Below are positions 41,081 to 46,823 of a DNA stretch of 56,858 nucleotides, in pieces. The stretch's first letter is position 1. Each line of letters begins with the position of its first letter. Below the pieces are notes generated by a model, which was not told the DNA's origin, searched no databases, and saw only the letters and a program-made list of their open reading frames with translations. Source of the stretch: a virus; the IMG/VR virus record IMGVR_UViG_3300049841_000045, positions 1 through 56,858 of that record, one strand, 5' to 3'. A program made the position numbers and the translations under genes.

Positions 41081-41455
41081 CTAGGCTTGCGCAATCCTGC
41101 CGGCATCGGTCACGTACAGATCCCGCTCGCCGGAATTGTGCGCGGCCAGCGTCAATGCGTCGCCGATAGCGCCTAGGCCACGATCCCAGAATCCGGCGCC
41201 GTGCCCATTGCGCGTTAGCCAGAAGTCATGCCCGGCTTGCGCCGCGTCCAAGTCTGCCAATAGCACGCAATTAGCGTCGCAGAAGTCTCTGCACTCAGAC
41301 AACATCGCTTCGAGCGTGTCTGATTCGATGTCATCAATGCCATAGGTCGCGTCCAAAGGCTCGTCCGTATCGTCCATCGACGACCACAACGCACACTCCA
41401 GATACGCATTGAAAAACGTATCCGGGCCGCCCGTGTATTCAAATTTGGTTTTCAT
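41081..41455 (-). CDS. Conserved hypothetical phage early protein
   Basis: 124 residues from ATG 41455. Diagnostic segments are 'FFNAYLECALWSSMDD' and 'HDFWLTRNGHGAGFWDRG', which recur in an uncharacterised family found in many phages of Gram-negative hosts. No active site is recognised. It overlaps the preceding gene start by four bases. Confidence 0.7.
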   Translation of the reverse strand: MKTKFEYTGGPDTFFNAYLECALWSSMDDTDEPLDATYGIDDIESDTLEAMLSECRDFCDANCVLLADLDAAQAGHDFWLTRNGHGAGFWDRGLGAIGDALTLAAHNSGERDLYVTDAGRIAQA

Positions 41456-41931
41456 GGCGCCGCCTTGCGCATCGCGCGCCACACGAGCACGGAATGCGTG
41501 CGCGCATCCAGCGCGGACTTCTTCAAATCGTCATCGTAGCCGTTGCCTTCCAGATCATCGCCAAGGAACCCGAAGCACGAATCTGCATGCTTCCATTCCC
41601 TGTCTACCTCATCGAAGTATTCGGCGACCAATCCCCACACCCCCTCACGGTTGCAGCGTGCCAGGAACTCGGCGCGCTCGCGTTCGATTCGCTCCCGCGG
41701 AATGTCGCGGTTTACTTCAGGGTTGAAGCAGTCACCGCATAGATCATCGAAGTCTGAGGCATCGTGAGGCACGGCGCGCAGTCTCACGCAATGCGTAGTG
41801 TCCGGCTTGTCATGTTCGCCGGCCTCACGGCGCCAGAACGCGTAGTACAAGCGCGCATGGCGCATCGCTTCAGCGGCGCGCCAGCCTTTCGCGCGGTACT
41901 TTTCGTATTCACGTTTGATTGTGGGTCGCAT
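41452..41931 (-). CDS. Conserved hypothetical phage protein
   Basis: 159 residues. Basic helical N-terminus ('IKREYEKYRAKGWRAAEAMR') then a mixed region with 'LVAEYFDEVDREWKHADSCF' and an acidic patch ('GDDLEGNGYDDDLKK'). Similar proteins next to the preceding family occur in other phages. Function unknown. The gene lies in the early operon between two uncharacterised phage families. Confidence 0.5.
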   Translation of the reverse strand: MRPTIKREYEKYRAKGWRAAEAMRHARLYYAFWRREAGEHDKPDTTHCVRLRAVPHDASDFDDLCGDCFNPEVNRDIPRERIERERAEFLARCNREGVWGLVAEYFDEVDREWKHADSCFGFLGDDLEGNGYDDDLKKSALDARTHSVLVWRAMRKAAP

Positions 41932-41946
41932 GGTGTGATTCTCCTC

Positions 41947-42462
41947 TCAATCGAAATACCGGCCAGCCAGGCGCGCGCCGAATTCCTTGCGGAAGTGACG
42001 GCGCAGCCAGTCGCCGGGAGAAACTAACTGAATTTGCCCGTTGATTGCATATTGCGCGCCCCCGACCCCATCACGGTGGCGCGGCTGTGGCATCGCATGC
42101 TGACGCGTCCATTCCCACAGCGCAGACGACAACACAGCGCACGCGGCGCGGCGGTACTCGGTGGGGAAGTACTGGCCGGTGCAGTAGTCGAGCCGCACGC
42201 GACCATCGGGCATGCGCTCGCACGTTAACCGGCCGCTGAACGCATTCGGGAACGCGCGCAGTAAATCCTCGCCGGTGAGACTGTCGCGCCACATGACGGC
42301 GCGCAGCAACGTTCCCGCATCGTGCAAGTCGCGCGTAACCTGCCGCGACTCGCTTCGGTAATCTTTCCAGCTACCGTAATTGCCCGGCTCAATGCCGGGG
42401 CGCTGGTGGATGAAAGCCGTAAGGCCTTCGATGATCTGGGTTTTGAGTGTGTGTGTGCTCAT
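41947..42462 (-). CDS. Conserved hypothetical phage protein
   Basis: 171 residues. The segment 'RPGIEPGNYGSWKDYRSESR' followed by 'TRDLHDAGTLLRAVMW' and the end 'VSPGDWLRRHFRKEFGAR' belong to a family of uncharacterised phage proteins. It lies in the early operon and has no visible enzymatic motif. The ATG has no close strong ribosome site, so the start is moderately certain. Confidence 0.55.
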   Translation of the reverse strand: MSTHTLKTQIIEGLTAFIHQRPGIEPGNYGSWKDYRSESRQVTRDLHDAGTLLRAVMWRDSLTGEDLLRAFPNAFSGRLTCERMPDGRVRLDYCTGQYFPTEYRRAACAVLSSALWEWTRQHAMPQPRHRDGVGGAQYAINGQIQLVSPGDWLRRHFRKEFGARLAGRYFD

Positions 42463-42479
42463 GTCTGCAATTCTCCGGA

Positions 42480-42617
42480 TTACTCAATGAGTGATGAAAG
42501 GAACAGCAGGGCAAGGACAATCAGCAGGATGACTATCCCCTGCCGGTTCTCGGCTTGCCGCATGCGCTGCTCCAGCGTGTAGAACGCCACCGGGCCGCGC
42601 CAGCGCCGGGGCTTCAT
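42480..42617 (-). CDS. Small membrane protein (45 residues)
   Basis: Begins 'MKPRRWRGPVAFYTLEQRMR', a basic part, and has a C-terminal span 'IVILLIVLALLFLSS' ending at Glu. ATG 42617 overlaps the stop of the previous tiny gene (ATGA). Positive-inside rule predicts the N-terminus in the cytoplasm. No family. Confidence 0.4.
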   Translation of the reverse strand: MKPRRWRGPVAFYTLEQRMRQAENRQGIVILLIVLALLFLSSLIE

Positions 42618-42688
42618 CGCAGCACCAGTAAGGCATAGATCGGCGCCAGCAGACCGGCCAGGAGCCCCAGACGGGTTAATGCGTTCAT
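42614..42688 (-). CDS. Tiny membrane protein (24 residues)
   Basis: 'MNALTRLGLLAGLLAPIYAL' followed by LVLR, a single hydrophobic span. ATG 42688 is just upstream of, and its stop overlaps, the next ATG (ATGA). Part of the tandem of tiny membrane proteins. Not tied to a family. Confidence 0.35.
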   Translation of the reverse strand: MNALTRLGLLAGLLAPIYALLVLR

Positions 42689-42691
42689 GGG

Positions 42692-43339
42692 TTAATACTC
42701 CTCGGCTTCTTCACGCGTGATGAAAAAGTGAATGCCGTTGGAACACTCCACCCGCGGGTCGGGATCGTAAGAGTCCGGGCGGATAAGCCTGCCAAGCACG
42801 TACGGGGTGCCGTCATACTGCGCTTTCCCTTCACCGGCGATCACATACGCAAACTCGGCCCGGCATTTGCGCGAGCTGTACGCGTTAACGCGTTTGGCGT
42901 CAGCGGGAATACGCAATGTGGCGATTACTCCACCCTGCAATTTCTTGTACCCAACGATGTCCCCCGCCGGGAGGATGCAAAAGGCATGCAAGCCTTTCGC
43001 GCCCGCCAGATCGGCGCTGCACAGATTGGCGCAGAACAGATTGGCGCAGAACAGATTGGCGCAGAACAGATTGGCACCGGACAGATCGGCGCTGCGCAGA
43101 TAGGCGCCGGACAGATTGGCGCTGCGCAGATCGGCGCTGCGCAGATTGGCGCAGAACAGATTGGCGCTGCGCAGATCGGCGCCGGACAGATTGGCGCTGC
43201 GCAGATCGGCGCCGGACAGATTGGCGTTGCGCAGATCGGCGTTGCGCAGATCGGCGCCGCGCAGATTGGCGCTGCGCAGATCGGCGCCGAGCTCTAACGC
43301 CACCTCGCGCACCGAGCCGTCGAGAAATGAGACTTTCAT
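42692..43339 (-). CDS. Pentapeptide-repeat protein with C-terminal DUF5758-like domain
   Basis: 215 residues. Residues about 18-115 are about 19 tandem A(D/N)LXX pentapeptides ('[15 protein letters not shown]'), which fold as a right-handed quadrilateral beta-helix. DNA repeats of 15 bp track them over about 43000-43290. The C-terminal 100 residues ('[18 protein letters not shown]', '[16 protein letters not shown]') are a separate domain common at the end of phage pentapeptide proteins. Some pentapeptide proteins mimic DNA and block gyrase, so a host-topoisomerase or nuclease role is possible but not shown. ATG 43339 follows GGTGAGAT. Confidence 0.8.
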   Translation of the reverse strand: MKVSFLDGSVREVALELGADLRSANLRGADLRNADLRNANLSGADLRSANLSGADLRSANLFCANLRSADLRSANLSGAYLRSADLSGANLFCANLFCANLFCANLCSADLAGAKGLHAFCILPAGDIVGYKKLQGGVIATLRIPADAKRVNAYSSRKCRAEFAYVIAGEGKAQYDGTPYVLGRLIRPDSYDPDPRVECSNGIHFFITREEAEEY

Positions 43340-43569
43340 ATCTCACCTCCCGCCCGTATCCAGTCTTCGAGAAAGGCTTGCTGTTCGGCCGTGGTGACGT
43401 GTTCCTTTACCGCGAGCTGGCGCGAGTCGCGCAGCTCCCGGATGTACTGGCGGCGCAGCCAGTGTACGTGATCCGCCAGGCGGCGCGTGTCGGTGCCCAT
43501 GGCGGTCAGTTCCTTCAGCGCATTGCGCGCTTGAAGGTAGGAATGCTCAAGCCGGATGAGACGGTTCAT
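43336..43569 (-). CDS. Hypothetical helical protein
   Basis: 77 residues. Highly charged and helical ('[19 protein letters not shown]', '[18 protein letters not shown]') with no family recognised. ATG 43569 has AGGAGAAG seven bases before it. The stop overlaps the pentapeptide gene start. A strong hairpin lies directly upstream. Confidence 0.45.
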   Translation of the reverse strand: MNRLIRLEHSYLQARNALKELTAMGTDTRRLADHVHWLRRQYIRELRDSRQLAVKEHVTTAEQQAFLEDWIRAGGEI

Positions 43570-43590
43570 GATGGACTTCTCCTAATGATG

Positions 43591-43648
43591 CTAGCGTGCA
43601 CCCCGCAAGGCCGGGCGGCGGGCCCCGACCTTGCAGGCTGGGCGCTAG
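43591..43648. other. Long imperfect hairpin in a gene gap
   Basis: The outer arms CTAGCG (43591-43596) and CGCTAG (43643-43648), and the inner GCAAGGCCGGG/CCCCGACCTTGC pair, fold to a roughly 58-base structure with a 7-base top loop. It fills the 75-bp gap between the 43645 gene stop and the 43569 start. No U-tract follows on either strand, so it may stabilise or attenuate the early transcript instead of terminating it. Confidence 0.55.
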
Positions 43649-43884
43649 TCGCAGCGGCCCTCCTCGTACAGCGCCAGCGAGTCGAGCGCATGGGTGAGCG
43701 CATCAGACATGCGGGAAAAGGTACGCGGGCCGACTCTCACGTCGCCGGTCAATACCCAAGCCGGGCCGGTGGGAGAGTCGGTGTCGCGCGTGATGTGCAC
43801 ACGCGCCCAGGTGTTCTCAAGCGTGAGGTAATCGCCGGAGCGGTTACCCGTGGCCAACTGCGCTAGTTTCTGGATTGTGTACAT
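43645..43884 (-). CDS. Hypothetical phage early protein
   Basis: 79 residues from ATG 43884 (GGAGG at six bases). Segments 'TLENTWARVHITRDTDSPTG' and 'VRVGPRTFSRMSDALTHALD' suggest a small alpha/beta fold. No family assigned. Its stop lies inside the start of the long hairpin. Confidence 0.45.
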   Translation of the reverse strand: MYTIQKLAQLATGNRSGDYLTLENTWARVHITRDTDSPTGPAWVLTGDVRVGPRTFSRMSDALTHALDSLALYEEGRCD

Positions 43885-43888
43885 GGAA

Positions 43889-44209
43889 CTAACCTCCGGC
43901 CTTCGCCAGCGCGGCGCGGGCGGTATCGGCTTGCCACTTCCACTGCTGCGATTCGCCATTAGGGGCGCTGACATAGCTCTCCCCGGCGTGCTCTAGCAGC
44001 GTGCGCAGCGCCGCTACCAGTTCGGGGGCGGCGGCGATCAGGCGGGCATTCGCTTCCGCCATCCGGACGGCCGCGCTGGAATCGTCCTCCGGCTCAATGC
44101 GGCACACTTGGCAGCCAGTGTGAGTTTCGGTGCCGTCGAATTCGATTGTGATGGCCGGGAATCGGCCGGGTGCGACGTGCCACGGGCCGGGAGTGTGATT
44201 AGCAGCCAT
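43889..44209 (-). CDS. Hypothetical phage early protein (HTPGPW family)
   Basis: 106 residues. The N-terminus 'HTPGPWHVAPG' and 'EANARLIAAAPELVAALRTL' is a signature of a large group of short uncharacterised phage early proteins. ATG 44209 overlaps the upstream gene by 11 bp. Function unknown. C-terminal residues are helical. Confidence 0.7.
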   Translation of the reverse strand: MAANHTPGPWHVAPGRFPAITIEFDGTETHTGCQVCRIEPEDDSSAAVRMAEANARLIAAAPELVAALRTLLEHAGESYVSAPNGESQQWKWQADTARAALAKAGG

Positions 44210-44480
44210 GCGGCACCTCCGAGAGAGCCTTGGCCTCGGCCGCGCTGATGTACTGGCGCGGTGCCACGTCGCGGGCTGCGGCCAGCGCGGCGCGTGCTCG
44301 GTCTAGCGTCTCAACAAACGGGCGGCCGTCGTCGCTGCGGTCGATGTCCGCCACCAGCGCGCGCAGCGCCGCTACCAGCGCGTCGCGTTCTTCTCGCAGC
44401 ACCGTAGCGGCGGCTGTGCTGCTTACCGTGCCGTCTGCAGCGGCAGCGACCAGTGATTCGAGTTGTGACGTTGTGGACAT
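44199..44480 (-). CDS. Hypothetical protein, first gene of the early operon
   Basis: 93 residues, ATG 44480. Helical and Ala-rich ('SLVAAAADGTVSSTAAATVL', 'RALVADIDRSDDGRPFVE'). No family recognised. It is the first gene after the candidate leftward promoter at 44518-44545. Being first makes it a candidate for the most strongly and earliest expressed protein of the block. Confidence 0.55.
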   Translation of the reverse strand: MSTTSQLESLVAAAADGTVSSTAAATVLREERDALVAALRALVADIDRSDDGRPFVETLDRARAALAAARDVAPRQYISAAEAKALSEVPHGC

Positions 44481-44517
44481 GGCGATGTGTATCCTGTGGT
44501 TGTGGGGTGCAGTGGCT

Positions 44518-44545
44518 ATGATAAGGATATCGGGCCAAAGTTCAA
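44518..44545 (-). promoter_or_regulatory. Leftward early promoter candidate (TTGAAC-N16-TATCAT)
   Basis: -35 TTGAAC (44540-44545) and -10 TATCAT (44518-44523) are 16 bp apart. The start would be about 44510, 30 bp ahead of the first early ATG. Two copies of TGGCCCGAT lie across it, which fits repressor or activator control. Confidence 0.55.
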
Positions 44546-44561
44546 TAACTAAATCGGGCCA
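44529..44561. promoter_or_regulatory. Operator-like direct repeat over the early promoter
   Basis: ATCGGGCCA occurs at 44529-44537 and 44553-44561, 24 bp apart, placing one copy in the -10/-35 spacer and one upstream of the -35 box. The spacing of roughly two helical turns suggests binding by a dimeric or cooperative regulator. Confidence 0.5.
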
Positions 44562-44602
44562 GGCCTTATCAATCCGGGAGGCGCATCCTTTTGCGATCCT
44601 TC

Positions 44603-44631
44603 TATATAGATAGATGAGAAAAGCGTGCCAG
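44603..44631 (-). promoter_or_regulatory. Second leftward promoter candidate (CTGGCA-N17-TATATA)
   Basis: -35 CTGGCA (44626-44631) and -10 TATATA (44603-44608), spacer 17 bp. Four of six bases match consensus in each box. It would transcribe the early block from about 44596. Confidence 0.4.
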
Positions 44632-44639
44632 GATGGCAG

Positions 44640-44648
44640 TTATCCACA
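44640..44648 (+). promoter_or_regulatory. DnaA box TTATCCACA
   Basis: A perfect match to the strongest DnaA box consensus, in the intergenic control region beside an AT-rich stretch (44780-44805) and the GCACCA repeats. Host DnaA could help open the origin here. One 9-mer match can occur by chance, but its place in the only long intergenic region makes it plausible. Confidence 0.6.
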
Positions 44649-44726
44649 GGATTGGGGCAATCTTCACAAAACTTAACACTTGGTCGATTGGGCGGGTTGA
44701 TTGTCGACTCGTTGGGAGGAGATAGG

Positions 44727-44756
44727 TTGACAATTGAGCGGTTTGGAGAGGATAGA
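44727..44756 (+). promoter_or_regulatory. Possible rightward promoter with perfect TTGACA
   Basis: TTGACA (44727-44732) lies 18 bp before GATAGA (44751-44756), a poor -10. No gene follows directly for 500 bp or more, so it could give an origin or leader transcript. Confidence 0.25.
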
Positions 44757-44807
44757 TGAGAATGGATTGCAATTGGAAGGGATTATTTATAAGCATTTAT
44801 AACTATT

Positions 44808-44958
44808 GCACCATGCACCAAGTGTGCACCAAGTTGCACCAAATGGTGTGGGAATAAGGATGCACCATGCGCACCATGCGCACCATCCCCCGGAGGGGAT
44901 GGTGCAGGGCGCTTGGTGCGTTGGCGCCGATTTTCGAAGAAACCCCCGGTTTGCACCA
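44808..44958. repeat. Iteron-like cluster of GCACCA boxes
   Basis: GCACCA in direct orientation begins at 44808, 44815, 44826, 44836, 44862, 44871, 44880 and 44953, with inverted TGGTGC at 44900-44905 and 44914-44919. Spacing is about 7-11 bp in the first four copies and 9 bp in the next three. The cluster follows an AT-rich segment and a DnaA box and resembles an iteron-type origin or operator array for a phage initiator. Confidence 0.65.
44880..44905. other. Perfect 11-bp inverted repeat with CGGA loop
   Basis: GCACCATCCCC (44880-44890) pairs with GGGGATGGTGC (44895-44905) around a four-base loop. It can form a stable cruciform or a hairpin transcript and lies inside the iteron-like cluster. 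Confidence 0.8.
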
Positions 44959-45008
44959 CGTATAAGGACATAAGGACGATAAGAACGCCAGCCCGGCCAG
45001 GCACGCGC

Positions 45009-45042
45009 CGTCAAGACCTAAACGGGCATTTAGGTCTTGACG
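45009..45042. other. Perfect 14-bp inverted repeat
   Basis: CGTCAAGACCTAAA (45009-45022) and its exact complement (45029-45042) flank the six-base loop CGGGCA. No T-run follows, so terminator use is unlikely. Length and symmetry suit an operator for a dimeric regulator, an origin structure or a resolvase site. The genome encodes a serine recombinase. Confidence 0.85.
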
Positions 45043-45076
45043 CCAGAGTACGTAACCCCTTGATACCCCTCGAATT

Positions 45077-45099
45077 TCGCCTAATAGGCGACTTTTCCC
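45077..45099 (+). terminator. Weak terminator-like hairpin
   Basis: TCGCCT (45077-45082) and AGGCGA (45086-45091) form a 6-bp stem with loop AAT followed by CTTTTCCCC. It would stop transcripts entering from the left before the late promoters. Confidence 0.4.
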
Positions 45100-45151
45100 C
45101 CGGCGCGGGACCGGCCTCCCCGAACGACGCCCCGCCCATTTGCGGTCCTGC

Positions 45152-45182
45152 TTGGCCCTGAGATTTTTTCAGAAAATTTATA
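45152..45182 (+). promoter_or_regulatory. Rightward promoter candidate 1 (TTGGCC-N19-TTTATA)
   Basis: TTGGCC (45152-45157), spacer 19, then TTTATA (45177-45182). It has the same first box (TTGGCCC including the next base) and spacing as the promoters at 45221 and 36445. The -10 is less well matched. It lies just upstream of the terminase region, so it may be a tandem late promoter. Confidence 0.5.
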
Positions 45183-45220
45183 GACTTAGCTTTTTATCGA
45201 TTATATCCTTATTATTATTT

Positions 45221-45251
45221 TTGGCCCTTTTTTCCTCGAACCCGTTATACT
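45221..45251 (+). promoter_or_regulatory. Rightward promoter candidate 2 (TTGGCC-N19-TATACT), late genes
   Basis: TTGGCC (45221-45226) and TATACT (45246-45251) separated by 19 bp, the spacer ending AACCCGT directly before the -10. The promoter before the primase/helicase (36445-36475) shares TTGGCCC and AACCCGTTATA at identical spacing. Transcription would start about 45258, ahead of the terminase genes. Recognition by the phage sigma factor is proposed. Confidence 0.6.
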
Positions 45252-45260
45252 ATACACGGA

Positions 45261-45518
45261 ATGGGTATGGCATTTTCACCGTTTTCCAGATCGGCAGCCC
45301 CGCTTGCGCATCGATCGCCGCGATCCGTACCTTCTCCGCGGCACGCGTTTGACGATCACCGCAGGCGGGTGTCTGCCACTGAACCCACAAACGACCCCAT
45401 CCAGGCTCAACGTCAGCCCCTACAAGCGGCGATCGATCTTGGGGAGCCCGTCACCACAGGGGTACCCCCGTCGCCGCTAGAATCGGCTCCTGGCGCCTTC
45501 TACGCGTATACCCCCTAA
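45261..45518 (+). CDS. Possible small ORF between late promoter and terminase region
   Basis: 85 residues, rich in Pro, Arg and Ser, with no recognised family. The ATG is only about three bases after the presumed transcription start and lacks a strong ribosome site, so it would have to be leaderless. Codon use does not look strongly biased. It is reported because it fills the stretch before the terminase genes, but may be leader sequence instead. Confidence 0.25.
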   Translation: MGMAFSPFSRSAAPLAHRSPRSVPSPRHAFDDHRRRVSATEPTNDPIQAQRQPLQAAIDLGEPVTTGVPPSPLESAPGAFYAYTP

Positions 45519-45549
45519 CCGTCGCAATTCAGCCTGAAACCGGAGAATC

Positions 45550-46167
45550 ATGTCCTCGACCGACGAAAACTGGCTCGACATCGGTGAGTCACCGAAGATC
45601 GCCGCCGCGGTCAAGTTGCCCGGCGAGACCCAGCGTGGCACGAATGTTGCAAAGCGGCCTGGCAGTCGGGCTCGAGCTTGGGTCTGTGACGGCGAGTTCG
45701 TCTGGTTCCGACGCAAGCGCGCCAATCCGGCGACGTTGCAGCGATTGACCGATCAGCTCGCCCGCGGCGAGTTGAAGCACATGACGACGAGTGATGACGT
45801 GGAGATCTACCAGGTTCTCAAGTCCTCGCCGTTCCATCGTCCGGCACGCAACTTCACCACGATCGATTTTCCCACGTTGACGCGCGAGACGGTTCTCGCG
45901 GCGTGCAAGCGCGATTTCGCGACTTTTCTCGATGGGCTCGAGGAAATCGCCTCGCGCATCAAAAATGCGCAGTACAGCGACGGACGCTCGGCGGAGCCGG
46001 CGTTTGCGAAAATGCTGTATCAGGAGAAGCTCGAGCACATCTTCAACATGATTGCGTTGCGGCGCGGGCCGTCGCAGGGCGAGATCGACCGCGGGATCAA
46101 GGATCTTCGCGAGAAGCGCAGGGATGGGGGCGGGCGCATGATTCTGTTGCCGCCTGGAAAAGCATGA
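45550..46167 (+). CDS. Hypothetical protein upstream of terminase
   Basis: 205 residues, ATG 45550 behind CCGGAGAATC. N-terminal half is basic and Trp-containing ('GSRARAWVCDGEFVWFRRKR'), the C-terminal half helical ('LVAACKRDFATFLDGLEEI'-type) with a Gly/Arg end. It overlaps the terminase small subunit start by four bases. It could take part in packaging or DNA binding, but I do not recognise a family. Confidence 0.5.
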   Translation: MSSTDENWLDIGESPKIAAAVKLPGETQRGTNVAKRPGSRARAWVCDGEFVWFRRKRANPATLQRLTDQLARGELKHMTTSDDVEIYQVLKSSPFHRPARNFTTIDFPTLTRETVLAACKRDFATFLDGLEEIASRIKNAQYSDGRSAEPAFAKMLYQEKLEHIFNMIALRRGPSQGEIDRGIKDLREKRRDGGGRMILLPPGKA

Positions 46168-46823
46168 ATGCGGACTGGCTTGCGCTTGAAGCGCCAGCAG
46201 AAGATAGAAGTTGGCTGGATACTGGAGAAGACGACGAAAGTTTTTCGCCCGCGCTTCCTACGTCCAGAGAACTGGCGAAGCTAACGCCACAGTTTATTGG
46301 GCCTGTTGATCTGCCCACGGATCCAGCCCGCCGTAACGAGATGATTCATTCGGCATGGTTGAGGCTGAATGATAAGCAGCGCATGTTTTTGAACGCGTTG
46401 CCGGCGCATCGGTTCAGCGTACGCGCTACGGAACGTGCGCTGCGCAAGATGACTCTTGGGGTTTCGCGATCTTCAGTCAATGGCTGGATTCGTTCAAACG
46501 CGGATTTCAAGTTCGTGCTGGATGTGCTGAGAGCTGTGGCTACGGAAGCGGCGATCAATCCGCATAAGTTGCATCTTATGGTGGATGAGATCGCGGAACT
46601 GGCTCTCGAGGGAGAGGACGTTCTGTACCAGGGCCAGCCGACGGGGTTTATTACGCGGAATTTGTCTGGGGCGCTCAAGGCGATTGAGCTGCAGATGAAA
46701 GCGACAAACATGCTGCGCGAACAGGGAGAGGGGGCTCGCGTCAAGGTCAGCATTGTCAGGATGACCGGGGACTGGGAGACGGCTGATGCAATCAGTGTTT
46801 CGGCTGAGGGCGCCGCGGCGTGA
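46164..46823 (+). CDS. terS: Terminase small subunit (putative)
   Basis: 219 residues from ATG 46164, overlapping the preceding TGA (ATGA). The central region 'LNDKQRMFLNALPAHRFSVR' with 'GVSRSSVNGWIRSNADFKF' is a helix-turn-helix typical of small terminases, followed by a helical oligomerisation part and 'LSGALKAIELQMKATNML', a motif seen in such proteins. It lies directly upstream of the large subunit (GTGA overlap). It would bind packaging sites and feed DNA to the motor. Confidence 0.7.
   Translation: MNADWLALEAPAEDRSWLDTGEDDESFSPALPTSRELAKLTPQFIGPVDLPTDPARRNEMIHSAWLRLNDKQRMFLNALPAHRFSVRATERALRKMTLGVSRSSVNGWIRSNADFKFVLDVLRAVATEAAINPHKLHLMVDEIAELALEGEDVLYQGQPTGFITRNLSGALKAIELQMKATNMLREQGEGARVKVSIVRMTGDWETADAISVSAEGAAA

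Noticed and set aside
43000-43290. CRISPR-like regular DNA repeats
   Set aside because: The 15-bp period codes pentapeptides and there are no unique spacers.
42728-43297. Rightward frame with IGAEQIG repeats
   Set aside because: It mirrors the 15-bp DNA repeats of the pentapeptide gene on the other strand. No ribosome site and no match to protein families.
45140-45352. 70-residue frame MRSCLALRFFQKIYR...
   Set aside because: It runs across both late promoter candidates and AT-rich control DNA and has no ribosome site.
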